64,000 bases of DNA, from assembly GCF_001514145.1 (NCBI RefSeq), contig NZ_KQ948663.1:317676-381675 (forward strand), given 5' to 3'. The notes beneath the pieces are model-generated. The model made no database searches. It saw nothing but the letters and a program-made list of their open reading frames with translations, and was not told the origin of the DNA. Source of the stretch: Streptomyces canus (lineage in GTDB: Bacteria > Actinomycetota > Actinomycetes > Streptomycetales > Streptomycetaceae). Each line of letters begins with the position of its first letter. The first letter of the stretch is position 1. This document shows, piece after piece, positions 26,959 through 34,142 of the stretch. Made by a program: the position numbers and the translations under genes.

Positions 26959-28154
26959 GAACAGCTCCTCGGGGGCGGTACGGGCAGGCGAACGGTGACC
27001 GTGGTGCCGCCGCCGGGCGCGCTGTGCACCCGCACCGTCCCGCCGACCTCGGTGGCGCGGGCCCGTAGCCCCGCCAGACCGTAGCCGTCACGGGCTGCCC
27101 CAGGATCGAAGCCGTGGCCGTCGTCCCGTACGGACAGGGTGAGGCTCTCGTCGGCGTAGTCGAGGTCGATGGTCACGGTTGCCGAACTCCCCGCGTGTTT
27201 ACGGCAGTTCGTGAGTGCCTCCTGGCAGGAGCGCAGGGCGACGACCTCGGCGCCCGCGGGCAGCGGACGGACCTGGCCGGTCACGGCGAGCTTCGCGGAG
27301 TGCCGGGCCGTCAGCCGGAACAGGGCGTCCGGCAGCGTCGCGCCGGCCAGGTCGGCGGGGGTGCCGTCGGCGACCAGGGCCCGCGCCTCGGCGAGGTTCT
27401 GCCGGGCCGTCTCGTCCATCAGTGCCAGATGACGGCGGGCCTGCGGCATGTCGTGGTCGAGCTCGGCCTCGACGGCCTGGATCAGCATCAGCAGGCTGGT
27501 GAAGCCCTGTGCGAGGGTGTCGTGGATCTCCCGGGCCATCCGCTGCCGCTCGGTCAGTGCCCCGTGCGCCGCGGACAGCCGCGAGACCTCGTGCCGGCTC
27601 GAGTCCAGCTCGGCGATCAGAGCCGCCCGTTCCTGGCTCTGCTCGATGATCCGGATGACATAGCTGCCGACGGCCACCGAGAAGACCAGGGTGACGACGG
27701 CGAACAGGCCGTTGAAGAAGACGTCCTGCTCGCTCGGCCGCCACAGCAGCGCCCAGCCCGCCACGGGGGCGAGATTGATCACCGCCACGGCGGTCGGAGC
27801 CCAGCGCATCCGCAGCGTCATGAAGCACTGGGGGACGAGAGCGAAGGTCATCAGCCGGGTCTCGCCGACCAGGATCGCCGAGGGAAGGAACAGCGCCATC
27901 ATCGCGCCGAGGTAGGCGAGGGCCTTGCGCGCGTCGGGCGGATCCTGCCGGAGCAGGGGGCGCCCGACCCGGAGGAAGAGCGGGACCAGCGGGACCAGCA
28001 GCGCCGCCGCCGTGACGCGGACCCGCCACCCTGGGTGTCCCGTACCCAGCACGAACACCACGGTGGCCAGCCAGATCAGCGCGAAGTAGGTGTCCCAGAG
28101 CCGGAAGGAACGGTCCCACGAGTACGCGCCCCCGGCATCCGCCGGACCGCTCAT
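26955..28154 (-). CDS. Sensor histidine kinase (HisKA_3 type)
   Basis: 399 residues. Five or six hydrophobic segments (about 23-38, 46-62, 80-97, 101-112, 120-137, 150-168) form a compact membrane sensor with almost no outside loop. They are followed by a coiled linker and the dimerisation domain with phospho-His211 in MAREIHDTLAQGF. The ATPase domain has an N box (ALTNCRKHAG), a G1 box (VRDDGHGFDP) and GYGLAGLR. This class pairs with NarL-type regulators, here encoded by the next gene. Intramembrane-type sensors like this often detect envelope stress or the cargo of a linked ABC transporter. ATG start inside the ATGA overlap with the permease stop. Confidence 0.92.
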   Translation of the reverse strand: MSGPADAGGAYSWDRSFRLWDTYFALIWLATVVFVLGTGHPGWRVRVTAAALLVPLVPLFLRVGRPLLRQDPPDARKALAYLGAMMALFLPSAILVGETRLMTFALVPQCFMTLRMRWAPTAVAVINLAPVAGWALLWRPSEQDVFFNGLFAVVTLVFSVAVGSYVIRIIEQSQERAALIAELDSSRHEVSRLSAAHGALTERQRMAREIHDTLAQGFTSLLMLIQAVEAELDHDMPQARRHLALMDETARQNLAEARALVADGTPADLAGATLPDALFRLTARHSAKLAVTGQVRPLPAGAEVVALRSCQEALTNCRKHAGSSATVTIDLDYADESLTLSVRDDGHGFDPGAARDGYGLAGLRARATEVGGTVRVHSAPGGGTTVTVRLPVPPPRSCS

Positions 28155-28996
28155 CCGTCGCGCCGGTTCTTCCACCGGAAGGTCAGCAGACACAGCAGCA
28201 ATCCTCCGACGCACCACGCCCCCAGTACCAGGGCGGTGCGCCCGAACTCCCAGCCGCCGGCCTGCTCCAGGACCTGTGCCGAGTCCGGCAGGAACACCCC
28301 GCGCAGGCCCTGGCACATCCACTTCAGGGGGAACAGCGCGCCGATGTTCAGCATCCAGTCGGGGATCGTGTCGATCGCTATGTACACCCCGGAGATGAAC
28401 TGGAGGACCAGGAAGGGCAGGACGACCACGGAGCTCGCGCTCTTGCTCGACTTGGGCACGGAACTGACCGCGATGCCGAGCAGCGCGCACCCCGTGAGAC
28501 CGAGCACGAAGATCCAGGCGAACGCGAACCATTTGCCGGCATCCGACGGCAGATCGACGTCGTACAGCGTCGTTCCGACGAGCAGCAGGATCGCCGTCTC
28601 CAGGATGCCGGTGACCAGAACCAGCCAGATCTTGCCGAGGAAGTACGCCGCCGGCGGCATCGGGGTCCCGCGCAGCCTGCGCAGCACCTTCTCGTCCCGT
28701 TCGACGGCGATCGAGATGCCGAGCGACTGGAAGCTCGTCGACATGATGCCGGCGGCCATCATCGCCGGCACGTACAGCTGCGAGGCCTTGATGCCCGCCC
28801 CCTCCACGTCGTCGCTGAAGATCGACGCGAACAGGAACAGGAAGACCACCGGGAAGGCGAAGGTGAACACCACCTGGTCGCGCTGGCGGAAGAACTGCTT
28901 GATCTCCAGCGCTCCCCGCCGCAGTCCGAGCCCCCAGACTCCGGGCAGCCTTCCGTCACGAGCATCGGTCCGGGACCGTACGGCGGTCGTGGTCAT
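28151..28996 (-). CDS. ABC-2 type exporter permease
   Basis: 281 residues from MTTTAVRSRTD. Hydrophobic helices at about 47-65, 80-100, 125-150, 165-190, 200-220 and 250-270 give the six-helix ABC-2 layout. The family resembles drug/lipid exporters of the DrrB/YadH type. With the upstream ATPase it should form an exporter; the substrate is unknown. The start overlaps the ATPase stop by 4 bases and its stop overlaps the kinase start, so the operon is tightly coupled. Confidence 0.9.
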   Translation of the reverse strand: MTTTAVRSRTDARDGRLPGVWGLGLRRGALEIKQFFRQRDQVVFTFAFPVVFLFLFASIFSDDVEGAGIKASQLYVPAMMAAGIMSTSFQSLGISIAVERDEKVLRRLRGTPMPPAAYFLGKIWLVLVTGILETAILLLVGTTLYDVDLPSDAGKWFAFAWIFVLGLTGCALLGIAVSSVPKSSKSASSVVVLPFLVLQFISGVYIAIDTIPDWMLNIGALFPLKWMCQGLRGVFLPDSAQVLEQAGGWEFGRTALVLGAWCVGGLLLCLLTFRWKNRRDG

Positions 28997-29859
28997 CGCG
29001 CGTCCTCCTGTCCGGTGAGCCGGAGGTAGACGTCCTCCAACGTGGGGCGGCTGACCCGGAGACCCGGGATCTCGCCGTCGAAGCGGTGCATCAGCGCGGC
29101 GACCGTCCTGGTCGGGGTGTCGGTGTGCTCCGTGCGCGGGGCGCCGTCCGGCTCGGTCCACTCGACGGTGGCGCCGGTGCCGTACCGCTCCCGCAGGGCG
29201 GCGGGTTCGTCCTCGGCGACCACCTTGCCCCGGGAGATCACGGCCAGCCGGTCGGCGAGCGCCTCGGCCTCCTCCAGGTAGTGCGTGGTGAGCAGGATCG
29301 TCGTGCCCTCGTCGGACAGTTTGCGGATCAGGTCCCAGAACTGACGCCGGGCCGCCGGGTCGAAACCGGTCGTCGGCTCGTCCAGGAGCAGCAGTTCAGG
29401 GCCGCCGATCACGCCGAGCGCCACGTCGAGCCGCCGCCGCTGCCCACCCGACAGGCCCTTGATCCGGCTGCCCGCCTTGGCCTCCAGACCCACCAGACCG
29501 ATGACCTCCTCCGGATCCCGCGGCCGTGGGTAGTAGCGGGCGAAATGCCGGACGGTTTCCGCGACCGTCAACTCGGCGGGCGCGGATTCGTCCTGCCAGA
29601 CGATTCCGACTTTTGAACGCCACGCGCGCGTGCCGTGCGCCGGGTCCGCGCCGAGCACGGACACCTCCCCCGCGTCCCGGTCCCGGTTGCCCTGGAGGAT
29701 CTCCACCGTGGTGCTCTTGCCCGCGCCATTGGGCCCGAGCAGGCCGAACACCTCGCCCCTGCGGATGCCGAGATCGATCCCGTCGACCGCGGTCACGTCG
29801 CCGTACTGCTTGCGCAGTCCCCGAACGTCCACGGCGAGTTCGTTCGCGTGTGTGGTCAT
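28993..29859 (-). CDS. ABC exporter ATP-binding protein
   Basis: 288 residues from MTTHANELAVDV. Walker A GPNGAGKST (about 44-52), Q loop in VGIVWQDES, signature LSGGQRRRLD (about 140), Walker B LLLLDEPTTGFD, D loop and switch His in LLTTHYLEEAE. A ~70-residue C-terminal extension is typical of the DrrA-like drug exporter ATPases. It energises the ABC-2 permease encoded immediately downstream. An in-frame ATG four codons upstream (MLTG) is an alternative start. It is the first gene of the four-gene operon and diverges from the VKOR gene. Confidence 0.93.
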   Translation of the reverse strand: MTTHANELAVDVRGLRKQYGDVTAVDGIDLGIRRGEVFGLLGPNGAGKSTTVEILQGNRDRDAGEVSVLGADPAHGTRAWRSKVGIVWQDESAPAELTVAETVRHFARYYPRPRDPEEVIGLVGLEAKAGSRIKGLSGGQRRRLDVALGVIGGPELLLLDEPTTGFDPAARRQFWDLIRKLSDEGTTILLTTHYLEEAEALADRLAVISRGKVVAEDEPAALRERYGTGATVEWTEPDGAPRTEHTDTPTRTVAALMHRFDGEIPGLRVSRPTLEDVYLRLTGQEDAR

Positions 29860-29915
29860 GCCTGTGAGCATCGGCCGGAACCGAACGTTCAGGGACGACC
29901 GTGCGTACTTCCTTA

Positions 29916-29935
29916 TGTCCACCGAACGGTGGACA
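29916..29935. promoter_or_regulatory. 20-bp perfect palindrome, candidate operator
   Basis: TGTCCACCG (29916-29924), AA, CGGTGGACA (29927-29935): perfect 9-base arms. It lies in the 145-base divergent gap, 57 bases upstream of the ATPase ATG and 69 bases upstream of the VKOR ATG. On the plus strand its right end, TGGACA, sits 15 bases before CACAAT (29951-29956) and could also be a -35 box. A shorter palindrome GAACGTTC is at 29883-29890. Confidence 0.6.
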
Positions 29936-30004
29936 AGCCTCCGGGTGCGGCACAATGGCCCCTGCCCGAAGAAGGTCCAACTCTCAAGCAGACGGATCGG
30001 CGTG

Positions 30005-30667
30005 ATGAGCAAGACCACAGTGAAAGACGTCTCCACGGAGCCTGAGCCCTCGTCGGTGAGCGCCGACGCCGCGCCCCGGACGGTGGGCGGCAGCCGTGCC
30101 TTCGCGCTGCTGCTGGTGATCACCGGCGCCGCCGGACTGCTCGCGGCGTGGGTCATCACGATCGACAAGTTCAAGATCCTCGAGGGCAAGGTCAGCGGCA
30201 AGACGTTCACGCCGAGCTGCTCCCTCAACCCGATCGTCTCCTGCGGCAGCGTGATGGAGAGCAAGCAGGCCGCCGCCTTCGGGTTCCCCAACCCGATGCT
30301 CGGCCTCGTCTGCTACGGCATCGTCATCTGCGTCGGCATCAGCCTGCTCACCCGCGCCGGCTTCCCGCGCTGGTACTGGCTCACCTTCAACTTCGGCACG
30401 CTCTTCGGCGTGGCCTTCTGCACCTGGCTGCAGTTCCAGTCGCTGTACCGCATCAACGCGCTGTGCCTGTGGTGCTCGCTGGCCTGGGTCGCGACGATCA
30501 CGATGTTCTGGTACGTGACCTCGTTCAACATCCGCAACGATCTGCTGCCGTCCCCGGGCTGGCTCAAGCGCTTCCTCTCCGAGTTCACCTGGGTCCTGCC
30601 GGTCACCCACTGCGGCATCATCGCCATGCTGATCCTGACCCGCTGGGGCGACAAGCTCTGGGCCTGA
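30005..30667 (+). CDS. Vitamin K epoxide reductase (VKOR) family protein
   Basis: 220 residues with an N-terminal cytoplasmic tail and five membrane helices (about 33-52, 98-114, 124-142, 155-175, 195-212). Cysteine pairs match VKOR: a loop pair in SCSLNPIVSCG (about 65-74) and the quinone-side CXXC in CLWC (about 155-158). Bacterial VKORs re-oxidise thiol oxidases such as DsbA by passing electrons to menaquinone. Here there is no fused thioredoxin domain, so a separate partner is expected. ATG start (an adjacent in-frame GTG precedes it). Cys-rich exported proteins would depend on it. Confidence 0.9.
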   Translation: MSKTTVKDVSTEPEPSSVSADAAPRTVGGSRAFALLLVITGAAGLLAAWVITIDKFKILEGKVSGKTFTPSCSLNPIVSCGSVMESKQAAAFGFPNPMLGLVCYGIVICVGISLLTRAGFPRWYWLTFNFGTLFGVAFCTWLQFQSLYRINALCLWCSLAWVATITMFWYVTSFNIRNDLLPSPGWLKRFLSEFTWVLPVTHCGIIAMLILTRWGDKLWA

Positions 30668-30713
30668 CCGACGGCCGACGGCGTTGTCAGTGGCGTGACA
30701 TAGGGTTTTGAAC

Positions 30714-32069
30714 GTGGAGCCCGATCTGTTCACCGCCGCGGCAGAAGAACGCCAGGAGAAGGACCCGGCCGGCAGCCCCTTGGCGGTCCGGATGCGCCCT
30801 CGCACCCTCGACGAGGTGGTGGGCCAGCAACACCTGCTCAAGCCGGGTTCGCCGCTGCGCCGACTGGTCGGCGAGGGCAGTGGCGGTCCCGCCGGGCCGT
30901 CCTCGGTGATCCTCTGGGGCCCGCCCGGCACCGGCAAGACAACCCTGGCGTACGTCGTCTCCAAGGCCACCAACAAGCGCTTCGTGGAGCTCTCCGCGAT
31001 CACCGCCGGCGTCAAGGAGGTCCGCGCGGTCATCGACGGCGCCCGCCGCGCCACCGGCGGCTTCGGCAAGGAGACCGTCCTCTTCCTCGACGAGATCCAC
31101 CGCTTCAGCAAGGCCCAGCAGGACTCCCTGCTCCCCGCGGTCGAGAACCGCTGGGTGACCCTGATCGCGGCGACCACCGAGAACCCGTACTTCTCGATCA
31201 TCTCCCCGCTGCTGTCCCGGTCCCTGCTGCTGACCCTTGAACCCCTCACCGACGACGACGTCAGAGGACTGCTGAAGCGGGCGCTGAGCGACGAGCGGGG
31301 CCTGAAGGACGCCGTCGCCCTTCCCGAGGACACCGAGGACCACCTCCTGCGGATCGCGGGCGGCGACGCCCGCCGTGCGCTGACCGCCCTGGAGGCCGCC
31401 GCCGGGGCCGCCCTGGACAAGGGCGAGCCGGAGATCACCCTCACCACGCTGGAGGAGACGGTCGACCGCGCGGCCGTGAAGTACGACCGCGACGGCGACC
31501 AGCACTACGACGTGGCCAGCGCCCTCATCAAGTCCATCAGGGGCTCCGACGTCGACGCGGCCCTGCACTACCTGGCCCGCATGATCGAGGCCGGTGAGGA
31601 CCCCCGCTTCATCGCCCGCCGGCTGATGATCTCCGCCAGCGAGGACATCGGCCTCGCCGACCCGAACGCCCTGCCCATAGCGGTCGCCGCCGCCCAGGCC
31701 GTCGCGATGATCGGCTTCCCGGAGGCCGCGCTGACCTTGAGCCACGCCACCATCGCCCTCGCGCTGGCCCCGAAGTCCAACGCCGCGACGACGGCGATCG
31801 GCGCGGCCATGGAGGACGTACGCAAGGGGCTGGCCGGGCCGGTGCCGCCGCATCTGCGCGACGGGCACTACAAGGGCGCCGCCAAACTCGGGCACGCGCA
31901 GGGCTACGTCTATCCGCACGACCTGCCCGAGGGGATCGCCGAGCAGCAGTACGCCCCGGACGCCATCAAGGACCGCGAGTACTACGAACCCACCCGGCAC
32001 GGCGCCGAGGCCAGGTACGCGGACGCCGTGGAGTGGACCCGCAGGCACCTCGGTCGCAAGCGGTCCTGA
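30714..32069 (+). CDS. rarA: Replication-associated recombination protein A (RarA/MgsA), AAA+ ATPase
   Basis: 451 residues. Walker A WGPPGTGKTT (about 65), Walker B FLDEIHRF (about 126), sensor 1 ATTENPYF and the C-terminal tetramerisation domain (GAAKLGHAQGYVYPHDLPEG) are all as in RarA/MgsA/WRNIP1. The protein acts at stalled replication forks and ssDNA. The GTG start giving MEPDLFTAAAEERQ is the best match to the family; TAGGGT (30701-30706) lies 7 bases before it, with no ribosome site, suggesting a leaderless transcript. The last bases precede the rpsD promoter. Confidence 0.93.
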   Translation: MEPDLFTAAAEERQEKDPAGSPLAVRMRPRTLDEVVGQQHLLKPGSPLRRLVGEGSGGPAGPSSVILWGPPGTGKTTLAYVVSKATNKRFVELSAITAGVKEVRAVIDGARRATGGFGKETVLFLDEIHRFSKAQQDSLLPAVENRWVTLIAATTENPYFSIISPLLSRSLLLTLEPLTDDDVRGLLKRALSDERGLKDAVALPEDTEDHLLRIAGGDARRALTALEAAAGAALDKGEPEITLTTLEETVDRAAVKYDRDGDQHYDVASALIKSIRGSDVDAALHYLARMIEAGEDPRFIARRLMISASEDIGLADPNALPIAVAAAQAVAMIGFPEAALTLSHATIALALAPKSNAATTAIGAAMEDVRKGLAGPVPPHLRDGHYKGAAKLGHAQGYVYPHDLPEGIAEQQYAPDAIKDREYYEPTRHGAEARYADAVEWTRRHLGRKRS

Positions 32070-32083
32070 GCACCCTGTAGAAT
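32054..32083 (+). promoter_or_regulatory. rpsD promoter
   Basis: TAGAAT (32078-32083) is an excellent -10 box right after the rarA stop. At 18-base spacing lies TCGCAA (32054-32059), a weak -35. Transcription from about 32090 would leave a 5' leader of roughly 260 bases before the rpsD GTG. Confidence 0.65.
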
Positions 32084-32089
32084 CCTCGA

Positions 32090-32351
32090 AGCGCTGTGTC
32101 CCGTGCAGTCAGAACGGGACGGTCAGCCGGAACCCTCCAGTGGGGTTCCAGGAGCGTCGCGCACCGTTCGAATGGTGTCGCGGGCAGCCCACCACCGCTC
32201 GCGGTAGGTGGGCCACTCGCGTGCTGCACATATGTGCCCAGACCAGGGGAGCGGCTGCCCACCAGGTTCCTCGAGGACCCGGCGGGTTTCCCCGGCTGCG
32301 GATGCGACCTCCCATAACTCTGACGAGCCGAACACCAAGAGATGAGAGATT
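32090..32351 (+). promoter_or_regulatory. Long structured rpsD 5' leader with alternative helices
   Basis: Four strong hairpins follow one another: P1 GTCCCGT/ACGGGAC (32098-32104, 32114-32120); P2 GGAACCC/GGGTTCC (32129-32135, 32143-32149); P3 CGCGCACC/GGTG-T-CGCG (32158-32165, 32174-32182); P4 GCCCACC+ACCGC with GCGGT+A+GGTGGGC (32187-32213). A second GCCCACC at 32257-32263 can pair with the same GGTGGGC (32207-32213), so two folds exclude each other. The intervening segment has the perfect palindrome GCACATATGTGC (32226-32237). This is the form expected of an S4-autoregulated leader, as in Bacillus rpsD, but no sequence match to that leader is claimed. Confidence 0.6.
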
Positions 32352-32966
32352 GTGGCGAACCAGTCCCGCCCCAAGGTCAAGAAGTCGCGTGCCCTCGGCA
32401 TCGCGCTGACCCCGAAGGCCGTCAAGTACTTCGAGGCCCGTCCCTACCCGCCGGGTGAGCACGGCCGTGGCCGCAAGCAGAACTCGGACTACAAGGTCCG
32501 TCTGCTCGAGAAGCAGCGTCTGCGTGCGCAGTACGACGTGTCCGAGCGTCAGCTCGTCCGCGCCTACGAGCGTGCCGCCAAGACTCAGGGCAAGACCGGT
32601 GAGGCCCTGGTCATCGAGCTCGAGCGCCGTCTCGACGCGCTGGTCCTGCGTTCGGGCATCGCCCGCACGATCTACCAGGCCCGCCAGATGGTCGTCCACG
32701 GCCACATCGAGGTCAACGGTCAGAAGGTCGACAAGCCGTCCTTCCGCGTCCGTCCCGACGACGTCGTGATGGTTCGCGAGCGCAGCCGCGAGAAGACCCT
32801 CTTCTCGATCGCCCGTGAGGGCGGCTTCGCCCCCGAGGGCGAGACCCCGCGCTACCTCCAGGTGAACCTCAAGGCCCTGGCGTTCCGCCTGGACCGCGAG
32901 CCGAACCGCAAGGAGATCCCGGTGATCTGCGACGAGCAGCTCGTCGTCGAGTACTACGCCCGCTGA
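32352..32966 (+). CDS. rpsD: 30S ribosomal protein S4
   Basis: 204 residues, primary 16S rRNA-binding protein that starts small-subunit assembly. The S4 RNA-binding domain (about 95-155: RLDALVLRSGIARTIYQARQMVVHGHIEVNG) is intact. The N-terminal domain lacks the zinc-binding cysteines of the C+ type, so this is the zinc-independent form. GTG start after AGAGATGAGAG. As in Bacillus, rpsD stands alone rather than in the alpha operon, which makes autoregulation through its own leader plausible. A strong terminator follows. Confidence 0.97.
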   Translation: MANQSRPKVKKSRALGIALTPKAVKYFEARPYPPGEHGRGRKQNSDYKVRLLEKQRLRAQYDVSERQLVRAYERAAKTQGKTGEALVIELERRLDALVLRSGIARTIYQARQMVVHGHIEVNGQKVDKPSFRVRPDDVVMVRERSREKTLFSIAREGGFAPEGETPRYLQVNLKALAFRLDREPNRKEIPVICDEQLVVEYYAR

Positions 32967-32998
32967 TCACCGGCAGGCCGTAGGACACGCACCACTTC

Positions 32999-33043
32999 AA
33001 CCCGCCGTCTCCCCGCCCTTCCGGGTGGGCGAGGCGGCGGGTT
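32999..33043 (+). terminator. Terminator after rpsD
   Basis: AACCCGCCG (32999-33007) pairs with CGGCGGGTT (33035-33043), and the inner CTCCCCGCCC pairs with GGGTGGGCGAG through small bulges around a short loop. A long GC-rich stem ending in A/T at its foot. Confidence 0.8.
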
Positions 33044-33367
33044 GCTGCATACCGAGGGTCACTGGTGCGTGCCGCACGGGACCCCGCGGCGCCTGCAGTA
33101 CTCGGGCCGTCGCCTCGCACCGCTCGTGCGGGGCTTTGTAGTAGGCCGAACCGAACAGCGGCAGGCCGACCGATGGCCACAGCGAGGCCGCCGGCCCGCG
33201 CTGATGACTGCGTGTTGAACACGGAGCGCACTCAAGCGTGTTCACTGCGTAGAACCGCTGAGGGGCGGCCCTCGTGCGGGCGAGGGGTAATCCGGTGCGG
33301 AGCGCCGTCCCCGGCGCGATAGGCTCGGCGGAGACTTTTTTCATAGACAGCACGTTTCAGGGAGCGG
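33044..33367. other. Gene-free stretch downstream of rpsD
   Basis: About 320 bases without a convincing gene on either strand. Visible: an 8-bp inverted repeat TGAACACG/CGTGTTCA (33216-33223, 33237-33244, 13-base loop), a -10-like TAGGCT (33320-33325) and a run of six T at 33336-33341. The last two may belong to the promoter region of the following gene. No known RNA family recognised. Confidence 0.4.
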
Positions 33368-33805
33368 GTGCACACAGTGTCCGGTGGAGAGGTTGCCGGG
33401 ATCCTGGTGGCCGTCTTCTGGGCGATCCTGGTCTCCTTCCTCGCCGTCGCGCTGGCGAGGCTGGCCCAGACGCTCAAGGCGACCACCAAGCTCGTGGCGG
33501 ACGTGACCGACCAGGCCGTCCCGCTGCTGGCAGAGGCTTCCACCGCGGTGCGTTCCGCGCAGACTCAGATCGAGCGGGTCGACGCGATCGCCTCGGACGT
33601 CCAGGAGGTCACGTCGAACGCCTCCGCGCTGTCCACCACCGTCGCCTCCACCTTCGGCGGCCCCCTGGTCAAGGTCGCGGCCTTCGGCTACGGCGTGCGC
33701 CGCGCGATCAGCGGTCGCAAGGATGACGACGTACCCGCCAAGACGCCCCGGCGTACCGTCATCGTGGGCCGGGCGGTTTCCCGGGGCCGCGGGAAGAAGG
33801 ACTGA
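33368..33805 (+). CDS. DUF948 family membrane-anchored protein
   Basis: 145 residues. One N-terminal membrane helix (about 9-28, GEVAGILVAVFWAILVSFLAV) is followed by an amphipathic helical region with heptad-like spacing (TLKATTKLVADVTDQAVPLLAEA..). A basic tail (RRTVIVGRAVSRGRGKKD) ends it. This fits DUF948, small methyl-accepting-chemotaxis-like coiled-coil proteins of unknown role. Start uncertain: GTG at 33368 has AGGGAG only 3 bases away, and GTG at 33377 (MSGGEVAG) is 12 bases away. It is 10 bases upstream of the next small gene and probably shares an operon with it and alaS. Confidence 0.78.
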   Translation: MHTVSGGEVAGILVAVFWAILVSFLAVALARLAQTLKATTKLVADVTDQAVPLLAEASTAVRSAQTQIERVDAIASDVQEVTSNASALSTTVASTFGGPLVKVAAFGYGVRRAISGRKDDDVPAKTPRRTVIVGRAVSRGRGKKD

Positions 33806-33815
33806 GGCTCAAAAG

Positions 33816-34142
33816 ATGTTCCGCCGTACTTTCTGGTTCTCCACGGGCGTGGCCGCCGGTGTCTGGGCCACCACCAAGGTGAATCGCAAGCTGAAGCAGT
33901 TGACCCCCGAGAACCTCGCCGTGACCGCGGCCAACAAGGCGGTCGAGACGGGTGCCCGTCTCAAGGACCGCGCGGTCGGCTTCGCGCTCGACGTCCGGGA
34001 CAACATGGCCCAGCGGGAGGCCGAGCTGACGGATGCCCTCGGTATCCACGACGGTCCCGAACTCCCCGCACCCAGGCGCGTCGCCGCCATCGAGAACACG
34101 ACGTACACCACGCATTCGTACAACCGGAATGAGGACCACTGA
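33816..34142 (+). CDS. Small hypothetical protein upstream of alaS (possibly DUF6167)
   Basis: 108 residues. It begins MFRRTFWFSTGVAAGVWATTKVNRKLKQLTPE, a short hydrophobic patch (about 5-20) preceding a helical, Ala/Arg/Glu-rich region and a His/Asn-containing tail. I recall this gene as a constant companion of alaS in Streptomyces; the family name is from memory. The stop TGA overlaps the alaS ATG (TGATG), so it is translationally coupled to alanyl-tRNA synthetase. The DUF948 gene lies just upstream. The function of both small proteins is unknown; a joint envelope role or a quality-control role beside AlaRS could be imagined, but the sequence does not decide. Confidence 0.75.
   Translation: MFRRTFWFSTGVAAGVWATTKVNRKLKQLTPENLAVTAANKAVETGARLKDRAVGFALDVRDNMAQREAELTDALGIHDGPELPAPRRVAAIENTTYTTHSYNRNEDH

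Noticed and set aside
26332..29859. Genomic-island borders around the ABC/two-component module
   Set aside because: I looked for direct repeats, integrase remnants and a composition change at both ends and saw none, so recent transfer cannot be supported from this window alone.
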